NCBI RefSeq assembly: GCF_003568845.1
Contig: NZ_CP030128.1
Location: 124,001-188,000, forward strand
From: Indioceanicola profundi
GTDB lineage: Bacteria; Pseudomonadota; Alphaproteobacteria; Azospirillales; Azospirillaceae
Length of the DNA stretch: 64,000 bases
Direction: 5' to 3'
Below the pieces are notes generated by a model, which was not told the DNA's origin, searched no databases, and saw nothing but the letters and a program-made list of their open reading frames with translations. Both the position numbers and the translations under genes were made by a program. Shown piece by piece: positions 45,770-54,759 of the stretch. The stretch's first letter is position 1. Each line of letters opens with the position of its first letter.

Positions 45770-46314
45770 TTTATTCCTCCAATGCAAACGGAGCAGAGGG
45801 CTCGGTCAACGCGGTGACCGAGCGAGCACTCTTCCGATTTTTACCAGTTGCCGTGCCGGCACCCACGTCACGCCGCCCACGGCCGAAAGCAGATGCGAAG
45901 CAGATTGTGGATGTGATATTCAGGCAGACAAAGTTATCATTGCTCGAGCTTCCCGAGTGATGGCGGCTCGCCCTTAGCTTGCGGACGGTCAGCGGGCACC
46001 CTGTCCGCCGGGATGCAGATTTTGGGCGGTGATTTACCGCAGGCCTGAGGCCAGTTCGAATGTCCTGTTCCGCCTTTGCCGACCCATGGCCATATGGGCT
46101 CAAGATCATCTGAACACAAACTGAACTCAAGGCCTCGTCTGGTAAACAGGCCCTCGTGGCGGATTTCGATCTCAGCGGGACTACGACATTTTCGCCGTCG
46201 ATCTCCACGCCTGCACAGAAAATACTAGCGCTGTTCTGAATGGACAGCGCCTTCTCTAAATCGCAGTCACAGCTCGTTCATACATCTGCATCGCAAAGTT
46301 ATAGGAGGAATGCA
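45770..46314. other. 0.5-kb stretch without recognised gene
   Basis: This lies between moeA and the membrane protein gene. A minus-strand frame at 45771-46208 is open but shows no family and no ribosome site. It is less GC-rich than the plasmid backbone. Confidence 0.4.
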
Positions 46315-46815
46315 GTGAGAAAGAAGGACTCAAAGAAGTGGAAACACGCTGCGGCACTATTGACAAGCCATCGAGGCGCATCACACGCCCTATTTGGATC
46401 TTTTCTCTCCTCAATGTCGAGGATACGCCCACTCTCAGGCAGGTATGATGGTCATCATGCGCCGCCCCCTTATGCCAGATACCATTTTGCTTTCTACGTA
46501 TTTCTAACACCAGTAATGTTCTGTCTACTGAATCCGCTTTTACATGATGCCGGCATTGTAAATGCAGTTGATGGCATGTTTAGTGCCACCGGGGCGACAA
46601 CATCTGATGTGAAGCACGGAGCAACTATGGTGACTTTGATTTTCTCCTTAGCAGCATCCATGGGCGTTGAGAGGTGCGTGGCACCATCCCTGGACTTGCT
46701 CCATCACGTGGCGAAGATGCTTCTTGCCCTTTCTTGGTTCTTGTGGCGCGGAATTTTAACAGCTTCGGTAGGAACCCTGCTGGTAGCCCTGATGCACGCT
46801 ATATGGGGAGGATAA
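46315..46815 (+). CDS. Hypothetical integral membrane protein
   Basis: About 166 residues with a basic N-terminus (RKKDSKKWKHAAALL) and four probable helices in the second half (FAFYVFLTPVMFCLLNPLL, ATMVTLIFSLAASMGV, VAKMLLALSWFLWRG, ASVGTLLVALMHAIWGG). GTG 46315 has AGGAGG six bases upstream. An ATG just before it (46310) opens only a two-codon frame. Codon use is AT-richer than neighbours. No family recognised. Confidence 0.5.
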   Translation: MRKKDSKKWKHAAALLTSHRGASHALFGSFLSSMSRIRPLSGRYDGHHAPPPYARYHFAFYVFLTPVMFCLLNPLLHDAGIVNAVDGMFSATGATTSDVKHGATMVTLIFSLAASMGVERCVAPSLDLLHHVAKMLLALSWFLWRGILTASVGTLLVALMHAIWGG

Positions 46816-46886
46816 TGCGGACAGTACATGTTCACGCGCTCCATCCGATTATACCAGGATTCTCAGGTGGCCCCACACTGGCCTTG

Positions 46887-48680
46887 TTAAAATGGCCAAA
46901 ACATTGGAACAATCAGGGTTCCGCTTGCCCACATGAGCAAGTTAAGCGGAAGTCCGATGCGAACGAAATCCGTGAACCGGTAGCCGCCGGCGTTATAGAC
47001 AAATGTATTGGTCTGATATCCGATCGGCGTCGCAAAACTGGCGCTTGCCGCAAAGAGCACGGCGATCGCGAACGGGCGTGGGTCCACCCCGATCTGCTGG
47101 GCAAGACCTATGGCAATCGGTGTCATTAAGATGGCTGCCGCATTGTTGCTAATGACCTCCGTCAGTATGGACGTTAGAAGATAAAGTACGGCAAGGACAG
47201 CCCACGGCCCCCATGCGCCAATAAGTGCGGCCACATAGTCGACGATGATCGCGGCGGTCCCAGTTTGCTCAAGGGCCAGTCCCAAACCGAGCATACCAAA
47301 AATCAGATTCAAGGTCCGCCATTGGATGGCAGCATAGGCCTCGTCAGCGGTTAGGCAGCCAAGCGCCACGACAGCCGTGGCGGCGGCCAGGGCAAGTGTC
47401 ACGATTGGCAGAACTTCAAAAGCCGCGAGTCCCATCACAAGGAGGATTGCGCCCAGGGCGACCGGCGCCTTGTCCCGACGGAAAGGGACGGATGTAGGCT
47501 CAGTAAGGTTGACCAGAACTCGTCGTTCGAACAGGCGCCTCAAACCATCGGATGGTCCTTCTAGCAGCAGCGTATCGCCAAAGGAGAGCCGTATTTCATC
47601 AAAGCCGGAGCCAAGGTCCTCACCCTGTCGATGCAGTGCAAGGATGTAGACTCCGTAAAGCCGGCGAAAATTTAAATCGGCGATGCGATATCCTATTAGG
47701 CGCGATTGCGGCCCAACAATCCCTTCCATCATTACCGTCGAGCGGCTGCTAATCGGCTCGACGGCGTGTTGATGGCGAGCTCCGAACAAGACGTTGCCGG
47801 TTTCGCGAAGGCCTATAACATCAGCAACGTTGGTACGCAGCACGATTCGATCTCCGCTCGCGAGTATGATTTCTCCGAGACAGTGACGAAATGACTGTTC
47901 TCCACGCAGGACATCAATGACCTGACTTCCTTGACCATCGGTAAGGCCGGCGTCCCTAAGATGCTTTCCGATCAGGGGAGAGTCATGGGGGATCAGCATC
48001 TCAGCCAGGAACGCGCGCTTAGCGCGGTTATCGATAATACCGGTGAAGGTCTCCCGGACAGGCAGCAACCAGCGGCCAACCGCAAATATATAACAGATGC
48101 CGATCATGGCCAGGATTAGTCCTGCTCCGGAAATCTCGAACATGCTAAGCGGGCGAAGCCCATATGAAACAATAACCCCGTTTACTAGCAGGTTTGTTGA
48201 TGTGCCAACTAACGTTGTCATCCCTCCTAAAATGCTCGCGTATGAGAGCGGGATGAGTAGACAGGATGGAGCAAGTCGAATCGCCCGCGCCAAAACGAAA
48301 GCGACGGGAGTCAGAACGACGACAACCGGAGTATTATTCATAAAGGCGGATGCTCCAACTACACATAACATCATGGCCACGAGTGCTTGGGCCGCGGAGC
48401 GATCGGCAAGCTTGGTTGCGGCGGTGCCCGCAATTTCGATCACCCCCGTTCGTTCCAGCGCCGCACTGAGTACGAACATGCAGGCGACAGTGATAGGCCC
48501 GCTATTGCTGAAGACGGTCAAGGCATCCGAACTTTCCAGCACTCCCGTAAGCAGCAGAACACTTAACGCTATCATTGCCACGACGTCTGGCGGCAGACGT
48601 TCGCGGAGAAAGCCTATGAAGACTGCGATAGCAAGGGCAACAACGATGGCGATGTGTGCGGTTTCCCATGTCACTTGCAC
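46887..48680 (-). CDS. SLC13/DASS-type anion permease with RCK_C domains
   Basis: A 597-residue membrane protein. An N-terminal helix bundle with SNSGPITVACMFVLSAAL and FMNNTPVVVVLTP, a central cytoplasmic part with two TrkA_C (RCK_C) domains (about 210-380, with LLEGPSDGLRRLF), and a C-terminal helix bundle with VISNNAAAILMTPIAIGLA and FATPIGYQTNTFVYNAGGYR. This SAC1/SLT-like layout is typical of sulfate or other divalent anion carriers. Lying next to the sulfite-oxidising genes, it may export or import sulfate/sulfite; direction cannot be read from sequence. Confidence 0.85.
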   Translation of the reverse strand: MQVTWETAHIAIVVALAIAVFIGFLRERLPPDVVAMIALSVLLLTGVLESSDALTVFSNSGPITVACMFVLSAALERTGVIEIAGTAATKLADRSAAQALVAMMLCVVGASAFMNNTPVVVVLTPVAFVLARAIRLAPSCLLIPLSYASILGGMTTLVGTSTNLLVNGVIVSYGLRPLSMFEISGAGLILAMIGICYIFAVGRWLLPVRETFTGIIDNRAKRAFLAEMLIPHDSPLIGKHLRDAGLTDGQGSQVIDVLRGEQSFRHCLGEIILASGDRIVLRTNVADVIGLRETGNVLFGARHQHAVEPISSRSTVMMEGIVGPQSRLIGYRIADLNFRRLYGVYILALHRQGEDLGSGFDEIRLSFGDTLLLEGPSDGLRRLFERRVLVNLTEPTSVPFRRDKAPVALGAILLVMGLAAFEVLPIVTLALAAATAVVALGCLTADEAYAAIQWRTLNLIFGMLGLGLALEQTGTAAIIVDYVAALIGAWGPWAVLAVLYLLTSILTEVISNNAAAILMTPIAIGLAQQIGVDPRPFAIAVLFAASASFATPIGYQTNTFVYNAGGYRFTDFVRIGLPLNLLMWASGTLIVPMFWPF

Positions 48681-49106
48681 GCCTCTCCTCGTCGTGGAAG
48701 GGTGGATCGGAGCAACCGACTTCTGGCATCCGCTCCTTCACCGTTGGTCTGGCATTTCTGAGGTTGTTTTACCGTCGCTCTCGGCCTGAAGACGAAATGC
48801 CATGTGTTGCTAGACGCGTGATTTCTGTTGCGCACAACAGGGGAAAGTTCCGATGTTCTGGATAAGCTAGCAGCCGCTGGATCGTCATGACGCGGTGTTT
48901 TGCGTCCCTAGTTCCTTGCCGGACGGCCGGCCTCTCACAGCTGTTCTTTCCCGTTGGCAAGCTCCACGGAGGAGGAGGCAAGGCGTACCGCAAACGCGAG
49001 ATCATATTCTGGGGCGTCTTCGCGTCTAGATGCGTGGTTTTCGGTGGGACCCTGATGGGACGGTGCGACTACTGAACCTCCGCCACGCGCTTATGGCCGT
49101 TGCGGG
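48681..49106. other. 0.4-kb intergenic stretch, no gene seen
   Basis: It separates the end of soeC from the start of the permease gene (both minus strand), so a separate promoter for the permease is likely here. No recognisable gene or clear terminator. Confidence 0.4.
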
Positions 49107-50054
49107 TCAAACCGCTTGAGCGCCGTAATACAAGTTGACCGTATGCTTAGCCTCGGCGAAGAACAGCCATCGTTCCGCGATCAGGCCAATTGAGGCGCTG
49201 ATTACGGCCAGTATCGATGCCACGCTTGCAACAACGCCGCCAGCCGCGAAGGCGATTGACAACAACAAGCCCGGAACGGCAAAGCTGCCAATGCGAGCGA
49301 TGGCGCGCAAGCGAGTTGCATGTTTGCGCCCGATCCGGAACCCCATTTCCTTCAGAAGATAATTCGCTTCTGTGTGGGGTGCCCCGAGGAAATGTACCTT
49401 GCCGAGATGTCCCAGTCCGGTCGCCGTTTCTGGTGTGCTGGTGGCGTGAGTGCTGTCAATGAAACGCCAATATCCCTCCTTCAAGATCCAGCATACAACA
49501 ACAGTGAGGAGGGCGGCACCCGTCAGCCACGGACTCGCAGCCCCGAATAGGTGGACCAATGCTTCGAGTAGGAGCAAGCCGCTCATCAGAGCAAGCGCCA
49601 TGTAATTTGGTGCGACCCAAGCGTTGTGCCATTGGTGGATCGGCTTCAACGAGGCGTAGATCATTGCCGTGCAGTAGACGGTAACTGCGGCCAGCGCAGC
49701 CATCAGCCAGCCTGCGGCACCTACAATGCCACCCGTTACGGAAAAGACCACCCAGCCAATCGCAAACACAGCGGCAGGAATAAAGGTGATAACGGACGCA
49801 ACCCCCTCCCGCGAGAGCCAGGAAGACCGCCATTGTGAGAATGCCCGCCAGGCGCGCTCGGGGTGTGAGAGATGCAGGGTGGATGACAGCAGCCCGGCGA
49901 TCACGAGACCAAAACCAATCGCGAGGCTCACGGCTCCGAAGCCCCACTTTTGCGGGACCAGCCCGAGCGGGGCAAGCAGTCCCAAAGCCATCAACAGGCC
50001 GTAACCTGCGCCGGCCGCCGTGGTGAAGAAAATAATCGAAAAAGCAGGATGCAT
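49107..50054 (-). CDS. soeC: Membrane anchor of sulfite dehydrogenase-like complex (DmsC/NrfD type)
   Basis: A 315-residue protein with about eight helices, starting MHPAFSIIFFTTAAGAGYGL. HLSHPERAWRAFSQWRSSWLSREG is the conserved loop of DmsC-type quinone-binding anchors. It should accept electrons from the iron-sulfur subunit and pass them to the quinone pool in the inner membrane. ATG 50054 gives the proper N-terminus, 10 bp behind soeB. In SoeABC of purple sulfur bacteria the anchor is the same type. An alternative is DmsC of a DMSO reductase, but the catalytic subunit here lacks a Tat signal. Confidence 0.8.
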   Translation of the reverse strand: MHPAFSIIFFTTAAGAGYGLLMALGLLAPLGLVPQKWGFGAVSLAIGFGLVIAGLLSSTLHLSHPERAWRAFSQWRSSWLSREGVASVITFIPAAVFAIGWVVFSVTGGIVGAAGWLMAALAAVTVYCTAMIYASLKPIHQWHNAWVAPNYMALALMSGLLLLEALVHLFGAASPWLTGAALLTVVVCWILKEGYWRFIDSTHATSTPETATGLGHLGKVHFLGAPHTEANYLLKEMGFRIGRKHATRLRAIARIGSFAVPGLLLSIAFAAGGVVASVASILAVISASIGLIAERWLFFAEAKHTVNLYYGAQAV

Positions 50055-50064
50055 GGCGCTCTCC

Positions 50065-50820
50065 CTAGCGCGACAAGACGAGGTCAACCCAACGTAGCAG
50101 CCCCTTCGCATCGGCGGCATGTGTTCCCGCGCCGCTGCTAACGCGACTGTCCTGTGGCACGACCGGCTTGGGGCGCGGCGGCAAATGTTTGTTGGTGGGG
50201 CGGTATCCCAGTTCCGGCATCAGGTCATAGCCGCCGCGCTCGCGCACCAGCTTTGACACATTGGAGTCTGGATCCCCGAGATCGCCAAAATGACGGGCAC
50301 TAACCGGGCATACCATCACGCAGGCCGGCACCCGCTCGGCTTCTTCGAGATTTTCATTATAGATCCGGTCTACGCACAATGTGCATTTCTTCATCACGCC
50401 GGCGGCTCCATCGAACTCACGTGCACCATAGGGGCAGGCCCAGGAGCACAGCTTGCATCCGATACAGAGATCCTCGTTCACAAGGACGATACCGTCCTCG
50501 GCGCGTTTGTAGGAGGCGCCAGTTGGGCAGACGGTCACACAGGCCGGAGTCTCGCAGTGCAGACAGGATTTGGGGAAATGCGTTGTGCGCGACGCGCAGC
50601 TTCCGCTTTCTTCGCCAGCCTCAAAGCTGTGGATACGATTGAACCACACGCCATCCGGATCAGCCCCATAGGCATCCTGATCGGGCAGGGGCGCCATGTG
50701 GCCGCCCGTGTTCCATTCCTTACAGGCCACTGCGCAGGCATGGCAGCCCACGCACGTGTCATGGTCGACCACAAGGCCCAGCTTCTTCTGACCGGGCATT
50801 GGAGACGGCAGGCTAGTCAT
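50065..50820 (-). CDS. soeB: Iron-sulfur subunit of sulfite dehydrogenase-like complex
   Basis: A 251-residue ferredoxin-type protein with four cysteine clusters: CVGCHACAVAC, CLHCETPACVTVC, CIGCKLCSWAC and CTLC with a later ACVMVCPVSARHFGD. These bind four [4Fe-4S] clusters and relay electrons from the Mo subunit to the membrane anchor. The gene begins 1 bp after the soeA stop. The 55-residue tail after the clusters is proline-rich. Confidence 0.85.
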   Translation of the reverse strand: MTSLPSPMPGQKKLGLVVDHDTCVGCHACAVACKEWNTGGHMAPLPDQDAYGADPDGVWFNRIHSFEAGEESGSCASRTTHFPKSCLHCETPACVTVCPTGASYKRAEDGIVLVNEDLCIGCKLCSWACPYGAREFDGAAGVMKKCTLCVDRIYNENLEEAERVPACVMVCPVSARHFGDLGDPDSNVSKLVRERGGYDLMPELGYRPTNKHLPPRPKPVVPQDSRVSSGAGTHAADAKGLLRWVDLVLSR

Positions 50821-50821
50821 T

Positions 50822-53800
50822 TCAGGGTCTCCCTCGGGTACGGACGCGCTTCTCGCGGAACTCGGCTCCGTATCGTAAGTTGTCCGCCGGCGGCTCGAGA
50901 CCAGGTGGCCGAGCCTGGGCTGGGAAAATCGGCCAGGTTTCGCCTGCCTCTTCTGGCGCTGCCTTCTCGATCCGCACGCGCAAATCGAACCAAGCCGCCT
51001 GTCCGGTCACCGGGTCGGAGTTGGAGTGGCGATATCCACCATGCTCAGGCAGCAATTCCGAAATCAGGTGATTGATAAGGAAGCCCTGGCGGTATTCAGG
51101 TGCGTCGGACTTCAGGTTCCAAGCACCGGTTCGTTTGCCAATGGCGTTCCACGTCCAGACCGTATGAGGATTAACACCCTCCATCAGCCCGACCTGGACC
51201 TTAACTCGCCCATGTGGGCTCGAGAGCCAAGCCCAATCGCCGCTTTTGAGCCCGATCCGCTCGCCCATAGAACGGTTAAGGTAGAGCTCATTGCGGGCTA
51301 GGATTTGGCGCAACCAGGCGTTCTGAGTGCCCCAGGAGTGATACATCGGCATAGGCCGTTGCGTGATTGCGTGAAGAGGATAGGACGCACCGTCCAAAGA
51401 CTCCTCTTCAAAGGGCATGTACCAGAAGGGCAGTGGGTCAAAGTAGCGCTCCACGCGTTCACGGCGGTTGGCCGGCGCGGTCACAGGACCATGACCGCGG
51501 GCTGCCAAGCGGAAGCGTTGCAGCGGCTCACTGTAGAGTTGATGGATGATGGGTTCGGGCTTGTCGAGCAGGCCCATGGCTGTGGCCCCCTCAAGATAGG
51601 CCTTGTTAGCGAACTTGAAGAACTGCTGCTCCATCGGTAACTCGTGACGCCAGAAGCACTGATTTTGTACGTACTGTTCGAGTTGGCGCGGATTGGGAGC
51701 GCCTTTGCCCACGGTGTTCCCGTCTGTGCCGCGCCAGCCTGCGAGCGCGCCAACACCGGGCTTGCGCTCGTGATTTACAATGTAGTCGGGGTACCCGCCT
51801 GGGTACTTCGGGCGGCCATCAGGATTGGTGAACGCCGGCAGGCCCAGGCGCGCGCCAAGTTCGATCAGCACATCCTGGAACGGGCGCACATCCCGATCGG
51901 GTTTGAGGACCGGATGCCGGATTGAGTCACCCGGGCCCTCAGCACTGCCGATGGGGCGATCAAGCAGTGAGATCGCATCCCAGCGCTCGAAGTAAGTGGT
52001 ATCGGCGAGCACAAGATCCGCGAAGGCCACCATCTCCGAATCGTAGGCGTCGCAATACACGATGAAGGGGATGCGGTATTCGCCAGTCTCGGGATCCTTG
52101 TCGGCCAACATCCGCATCGTCTCGGACGTGTTCATCGACGAGTTCCACGCCATGTTCGCCATGTACATGAACAGCGTGTCAATGCGGTACGGGTCACCTT
52201 GCCAGGCGTTCCGCACAACCATATGCATGAGGCCGTGAACAGAAAGCGGGGCGTCCCAGCTGAACGCCTTGTCGATGCGCAGCGGCCGTCCCTCATCATC
52301 AACCAGCAAATCCTCGGGTCCCATTGGATAGCCAAGCGGGACGCCGGCCATGGAGTTTCCGGCTTTGACATCGCCTTTTTTGCCGCATGGCCGCGGACCC
52401 GGCGGAGCTGACTTCGGATAGGGGGACTTGTAACGCCAGCTGCCGGGGGTATCCACGGCGCCCAGCAGCAACTGCAGAAGGTGCAGAGCCCGGCAGGTGT
52501 GAAACCCATTGGAATGGGCTGAGATGCCACGCATTGCGTGCACCGCAACAGGCCGCCCCACCATGCGCTCATGCCGACGTCCGGCCCAGTCGGTCCAGGG
52601 CTGCTCAATCACAACGGTCTCGTTGAAGGCGACATGTGCGATCTCGCCGGCAATGCGCCGGATTGTCTCGGCCGAGATGCCACAACGGTCTGCAATTGCC
52701 TCCGGCGCATAGGACGGGTCGAGATAGCGTTCAGCCAGCAGTTGGAAGGACGGCACCGCCCGCCGTCCGTCCGGCAGTTCGAAGGTACCGACCACCGCCG
52801 GCCGGATATCCGCTCCAGTGGCAGCAACTACGCGCTGCTCCGTGACGTCCCAGGCCAGCGGTTGGTTCTCGGCATCGCGTGCGAACAGCCCATCGTCCGC
52901 ACCGCCAGGGTTCTGGATTACGAGCCAAGGGGCATTGGTGTAGCGCACGAGATACTCAAGATCGACACAGTTGCTTCGCAGCAACTCGTGGATCAGGGCC
53001 AAAACGAATAAGCCATCCGTGCCGGGCCGAATGCCAATCCACTCATCCGCAATCGCGGAATACCCGGTCTTGACCGGGTTAATGGAGACGAACTTCGCGC
53101 CGGCCTTCTTCAGCCGCGACATGCCGATCTTGAGCGGGTTGCTGTCGTGATCCTCGGCAACCCCGAAAAGCAGGAAGTACCGCGCACGGTCCCAATCCGG
53201 TTCTCCGAACTCCCAAAAGCTGCCGCCAACCGTGTACATCCCGGCGGCGGCCATGTTGACCGAGCAAAAGCCGCCATGCGCTGCATAATTCGGCGTCCCG
53301 AACTGGCTGGCCCAGAAGCCCGTCAGCGACTGGCTCTGGTCTCGCCCTGTAAAGAAGGCAAGCTTGCGCGGGTCCGTTGCACGGATACGCCCGAGCCGGT
53401 GGGCAAGAATCTCAAATACTTCTTCCCATTCGATCTCGCGGAACTCCCCGGCGCCCCGCTCGCCGGTGCGCAGCAGCGGCTTGCGCAGCTTCGCCGGCGA
53501 GTACTGGGTCATGATGCCGGCCGAGCCCTTCGCGCAGATCACCCCCCGATTAACCGGGTGCCGACGGTTACCCTCAAGGAAGCGAATTTTCTCGTCTTGG
53601 AGGTGAACCTTGATCCCGCATCGACAGGCACACATATAGCAGGTTGTATACTTTACCTCGTCGTGGACCTTCGGTGAGGTGTCGACCTTCTCTCGCGGGG
53701 AGAAGTATTGTTCCAGCCAGGTTCCCGCCCGCGGCCTCGGATCAGCCCATCCCGACACATCTGTCGGCTGCGGGTCGAACGCGAAGCGGGGAAGCAGGTG

Positions 53801-53827
53801 GCGGTCGCGCTCATCTGACGTTGTCAT
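50822..53827 (-). CDS. soeA: Molybdopterin catalytic subunit, SoeA-type sulfite dehydrogenase
   Basis: A 1001-residue CISM molybdoenzyme. Its [4Fe-4S] motif is Cys63-x2-Cys66-x3-Cys70 ... Cys98 (CYMCACRC, GVICAKGSAG). Further marks are FGTPNYAAHGGFCSVNMAA and a C-terminal molybdopterin-binding domain (WGTQNAWLRQILARNELYLN). There is no twin-arginine signal, so it is cytoplasmic, as in the SoeABC sulfite:quinone oxidoreductases. Length and subunit order A-B-C also fit SoeABC. Its start overlaps the stop of the CoA-ligase alpha gene by 4 bp (ATGA), tying sulfite oxidation to the upstream carbon pathway. Alternatives are polysulfide or DMSO reductase relatives. Confidence 0.8.
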   Translation of the reverse strand: MTTSDERDRHLLPRFAFDPQPTDVSGWADPRPRAGTWLEQYFSPREKVDTSPKVHDEVKYTTCYMCACRCGIKVHLQDEKIRFLEGNRRHPVNRGVICAKGSAGIMTQYSPAKLRKPLLRTGERGAGEFREIEWEEVFEILAHRLGRIRATDPRKLAFFTGRDQSQSLTGFWASQFGTPNYAAHGGFCSVNMAAAGMYTVGGSFWEFGEPDWDRARYFLLFGVAEDHDSNPLKIGMSRLKKAGAKFVSINPVKTGYSAIADEWIGIRPGTDGLFVLALIHELLRSNCVDLEYLVRYTNAPWLVIQNPGGADDGLFARDAENQPLAWDVTEQRVVAATGADIRPAVVGTFELPDGRRAVPSFQLLAERYLDPSYAPEAIADRCGISAETIRRIAGEIAHVAFNETVVIEQPWTDWAGRRHERMVGRPVAVHAMRGISAHSNGFHTCRALHLLQLLLGAVDTPGSWRYKSPYPKSAPPGPRPCGKKGDVKAGNSMAGVPLGYPMGPEDLLVDDEGRPLRIDKAFSWDAPLSVHGLMHMVVRNAWQGDPYRIDTLFMYMANMAWNSSMNTSETMRMLADKDPETGEYRIPFIVYCDAYDSEMVAFADLVLADTTYFERWDAISLLDRPIGSAEGPGDSIRHPVLKPDRDVRPFQDVLIELGARLGLPAFTNPDGRPKYPGGYPDYIVNHERKPGVGALAGWRGTDGNTVGKGAPNPRQLEQYVQNQCFWRHELPMEQQFFKFANKAYLEGATAMGLLDKPEPIIHQLYSEPLQRFRLAARGHGPVTAPANRRERVERYFDPLPFWYMPFEEESLDGASYPLHAITQRPMPMYHSWGTQNAWLRQILARNELYLNRSMGERIGLKSGDWAWLSSPHGRVKVQVGLMEGVNPHTVWTWNAIGKRTGAWNLKSDAPEYRQGFLINHLISELLPEHGGYRHSNSDPVTGQAAWFDLRVRIEKAAPEEAGETWPIFPAQARPPGLEPPADNLRYGAEFREKRVRTRGRP

Positions 53828-54759
53828 ATGCGGTCTTGTCCTGCCGTGACTGTATGGTCAACCTTGCCGAGCTCGGTGCTCGGCCCACTAGTGCCGGCCA
53901 AGCGCCGCAGAGCGCCTGGTACTTCCCCGGGGACATCGACAACAATGGCGCCGGCCTGTTCCAGAGCCTCTCGCTTCGAGGCGTAGCTGCCGCGATTTCC
54001 GCTAACGATAGCGCCGGCATGTCCCATTTTCTTGCCGGGCGGCGATGCCGCTCCAGCGATGAAGGACACCACGGGTTTCGTGGTTTGGGCGACCACCTCG
54101 GCCGCCTCCTCCTCCATTGTGCCGCCGATCTCCCCAACGAGCACTATAGCTTCGGTCCGCTCGTCCGCGACCAGGGCCGTTACGGCGTCGCGTGTGGTGG
54201 TTCCGATCATGGGATCGCCGCCGATGCCGATAAAGGCCGACTGGCCAAGCCCGTCCCGAACCAGGTTGAGGCAAACCAGGGTCCCAAGACTGCCGCTGCG
54301 CGAGACAACCCCGATGCGGCCCGGCTGAAACACACGCGGGTTGAATGCCGGCATAATGCCAACAAAGCACTCACCCGGCGTCACTAGCCCAGCGGTGTTG
54401 GGCCCCACAATCCGGGTGCCTCGGTCCTCGGCTGCGGCATGCATATGCATGATATCCTGGGACGGAATGTGCTCGGTCAGCACCACCAGTGTTTTGACGC
54501 CGGCTTCAATGGCATCCAGCGCCGCTGCCAGCGCGGCAGAGGGCGGAATGAACATCACAGCGACATCGAACGGGGCGCCCTGCATGGCGTCCGCGGCTGT
54601 GGCAAAGATCGGGACATTGCAGTGTGTCGTACCCGCCTTTTTAGGATTGACGCCGCCCACCACAGTGGTGCCGTAGGCCTGCATCTGCTCAGTCCAGAAG
54701 GTGCCCTGGCGGCCGGTAATTCCTTGAACCAAGACACGGTCTGTTTTGCGTATGATCAT
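53824..54759 (-). CDS. NDP-forming acyl-CoA ligase, alpha subunit (SucD-like)
   Basis: A 311-residue succinyl-CoA-synthetase-alpha homologue. It has the CoA-binding fold (VLVQGITGRQGTFWTEQM), VVGGVNPKKAGTTH, IVGPNTAGLVTPGE and the phospho-histidine His247 in GKKMGHAGAIVSG. With the beta subunit it forms an acyl-CoA from an acid, CoA and ATP/GTP. The genes around it (acylating aldehyde dehydrogenase, sulfite dehydrogenase) argue for a sulfonated or other dedicated acid rather than succinate. It overlaps the beta gene by 4 bp and soeA by 4 bp. Confidence 0.9.
   Translation of the reverse strand: MIIRKTDRVLVQGITGRQGTFWTEQMQAYGTTVVGGVNPKKAGTTHCNVPIFATAADAMQGAPFDVAVMFIPPSAALAAALDAIEAGVKTLVVLTEHIPSQDIMHMHAAAEDRGTRIVGPNTAGLVTPGECFVGIMPAFNPRVFQPGRIGVVSRSGSLGTLVCLNLVRDGLGQSAFIGIGGDPMIGTTTRDAVTALVADERTEAIVLVGEIGGTMEEEAAEVVAQTTKPVVSFIAGAASPPGKKMGHAGAIVSGNRGSYASKREALEQAGAIVVDVPGEVPGALRRLAGTSGPSTELGKVDHTVTAGQDRI

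Noticed and set aside
45771-46208. 145-codon minus-strand frame upstream of moeA
   Set aside because: It lacks a ribosome site and family, and its composition is irregular.
49107-53827. Molybdoenzyme as a periplasmic DMSO or arsenate reductase
   Set aside because: The catalytic subunit has no twin-arginine signal, and operon context with an acylating sulfoacetaldehyde-type dehydrogenase fits SoeABC better. Not fully excluded.
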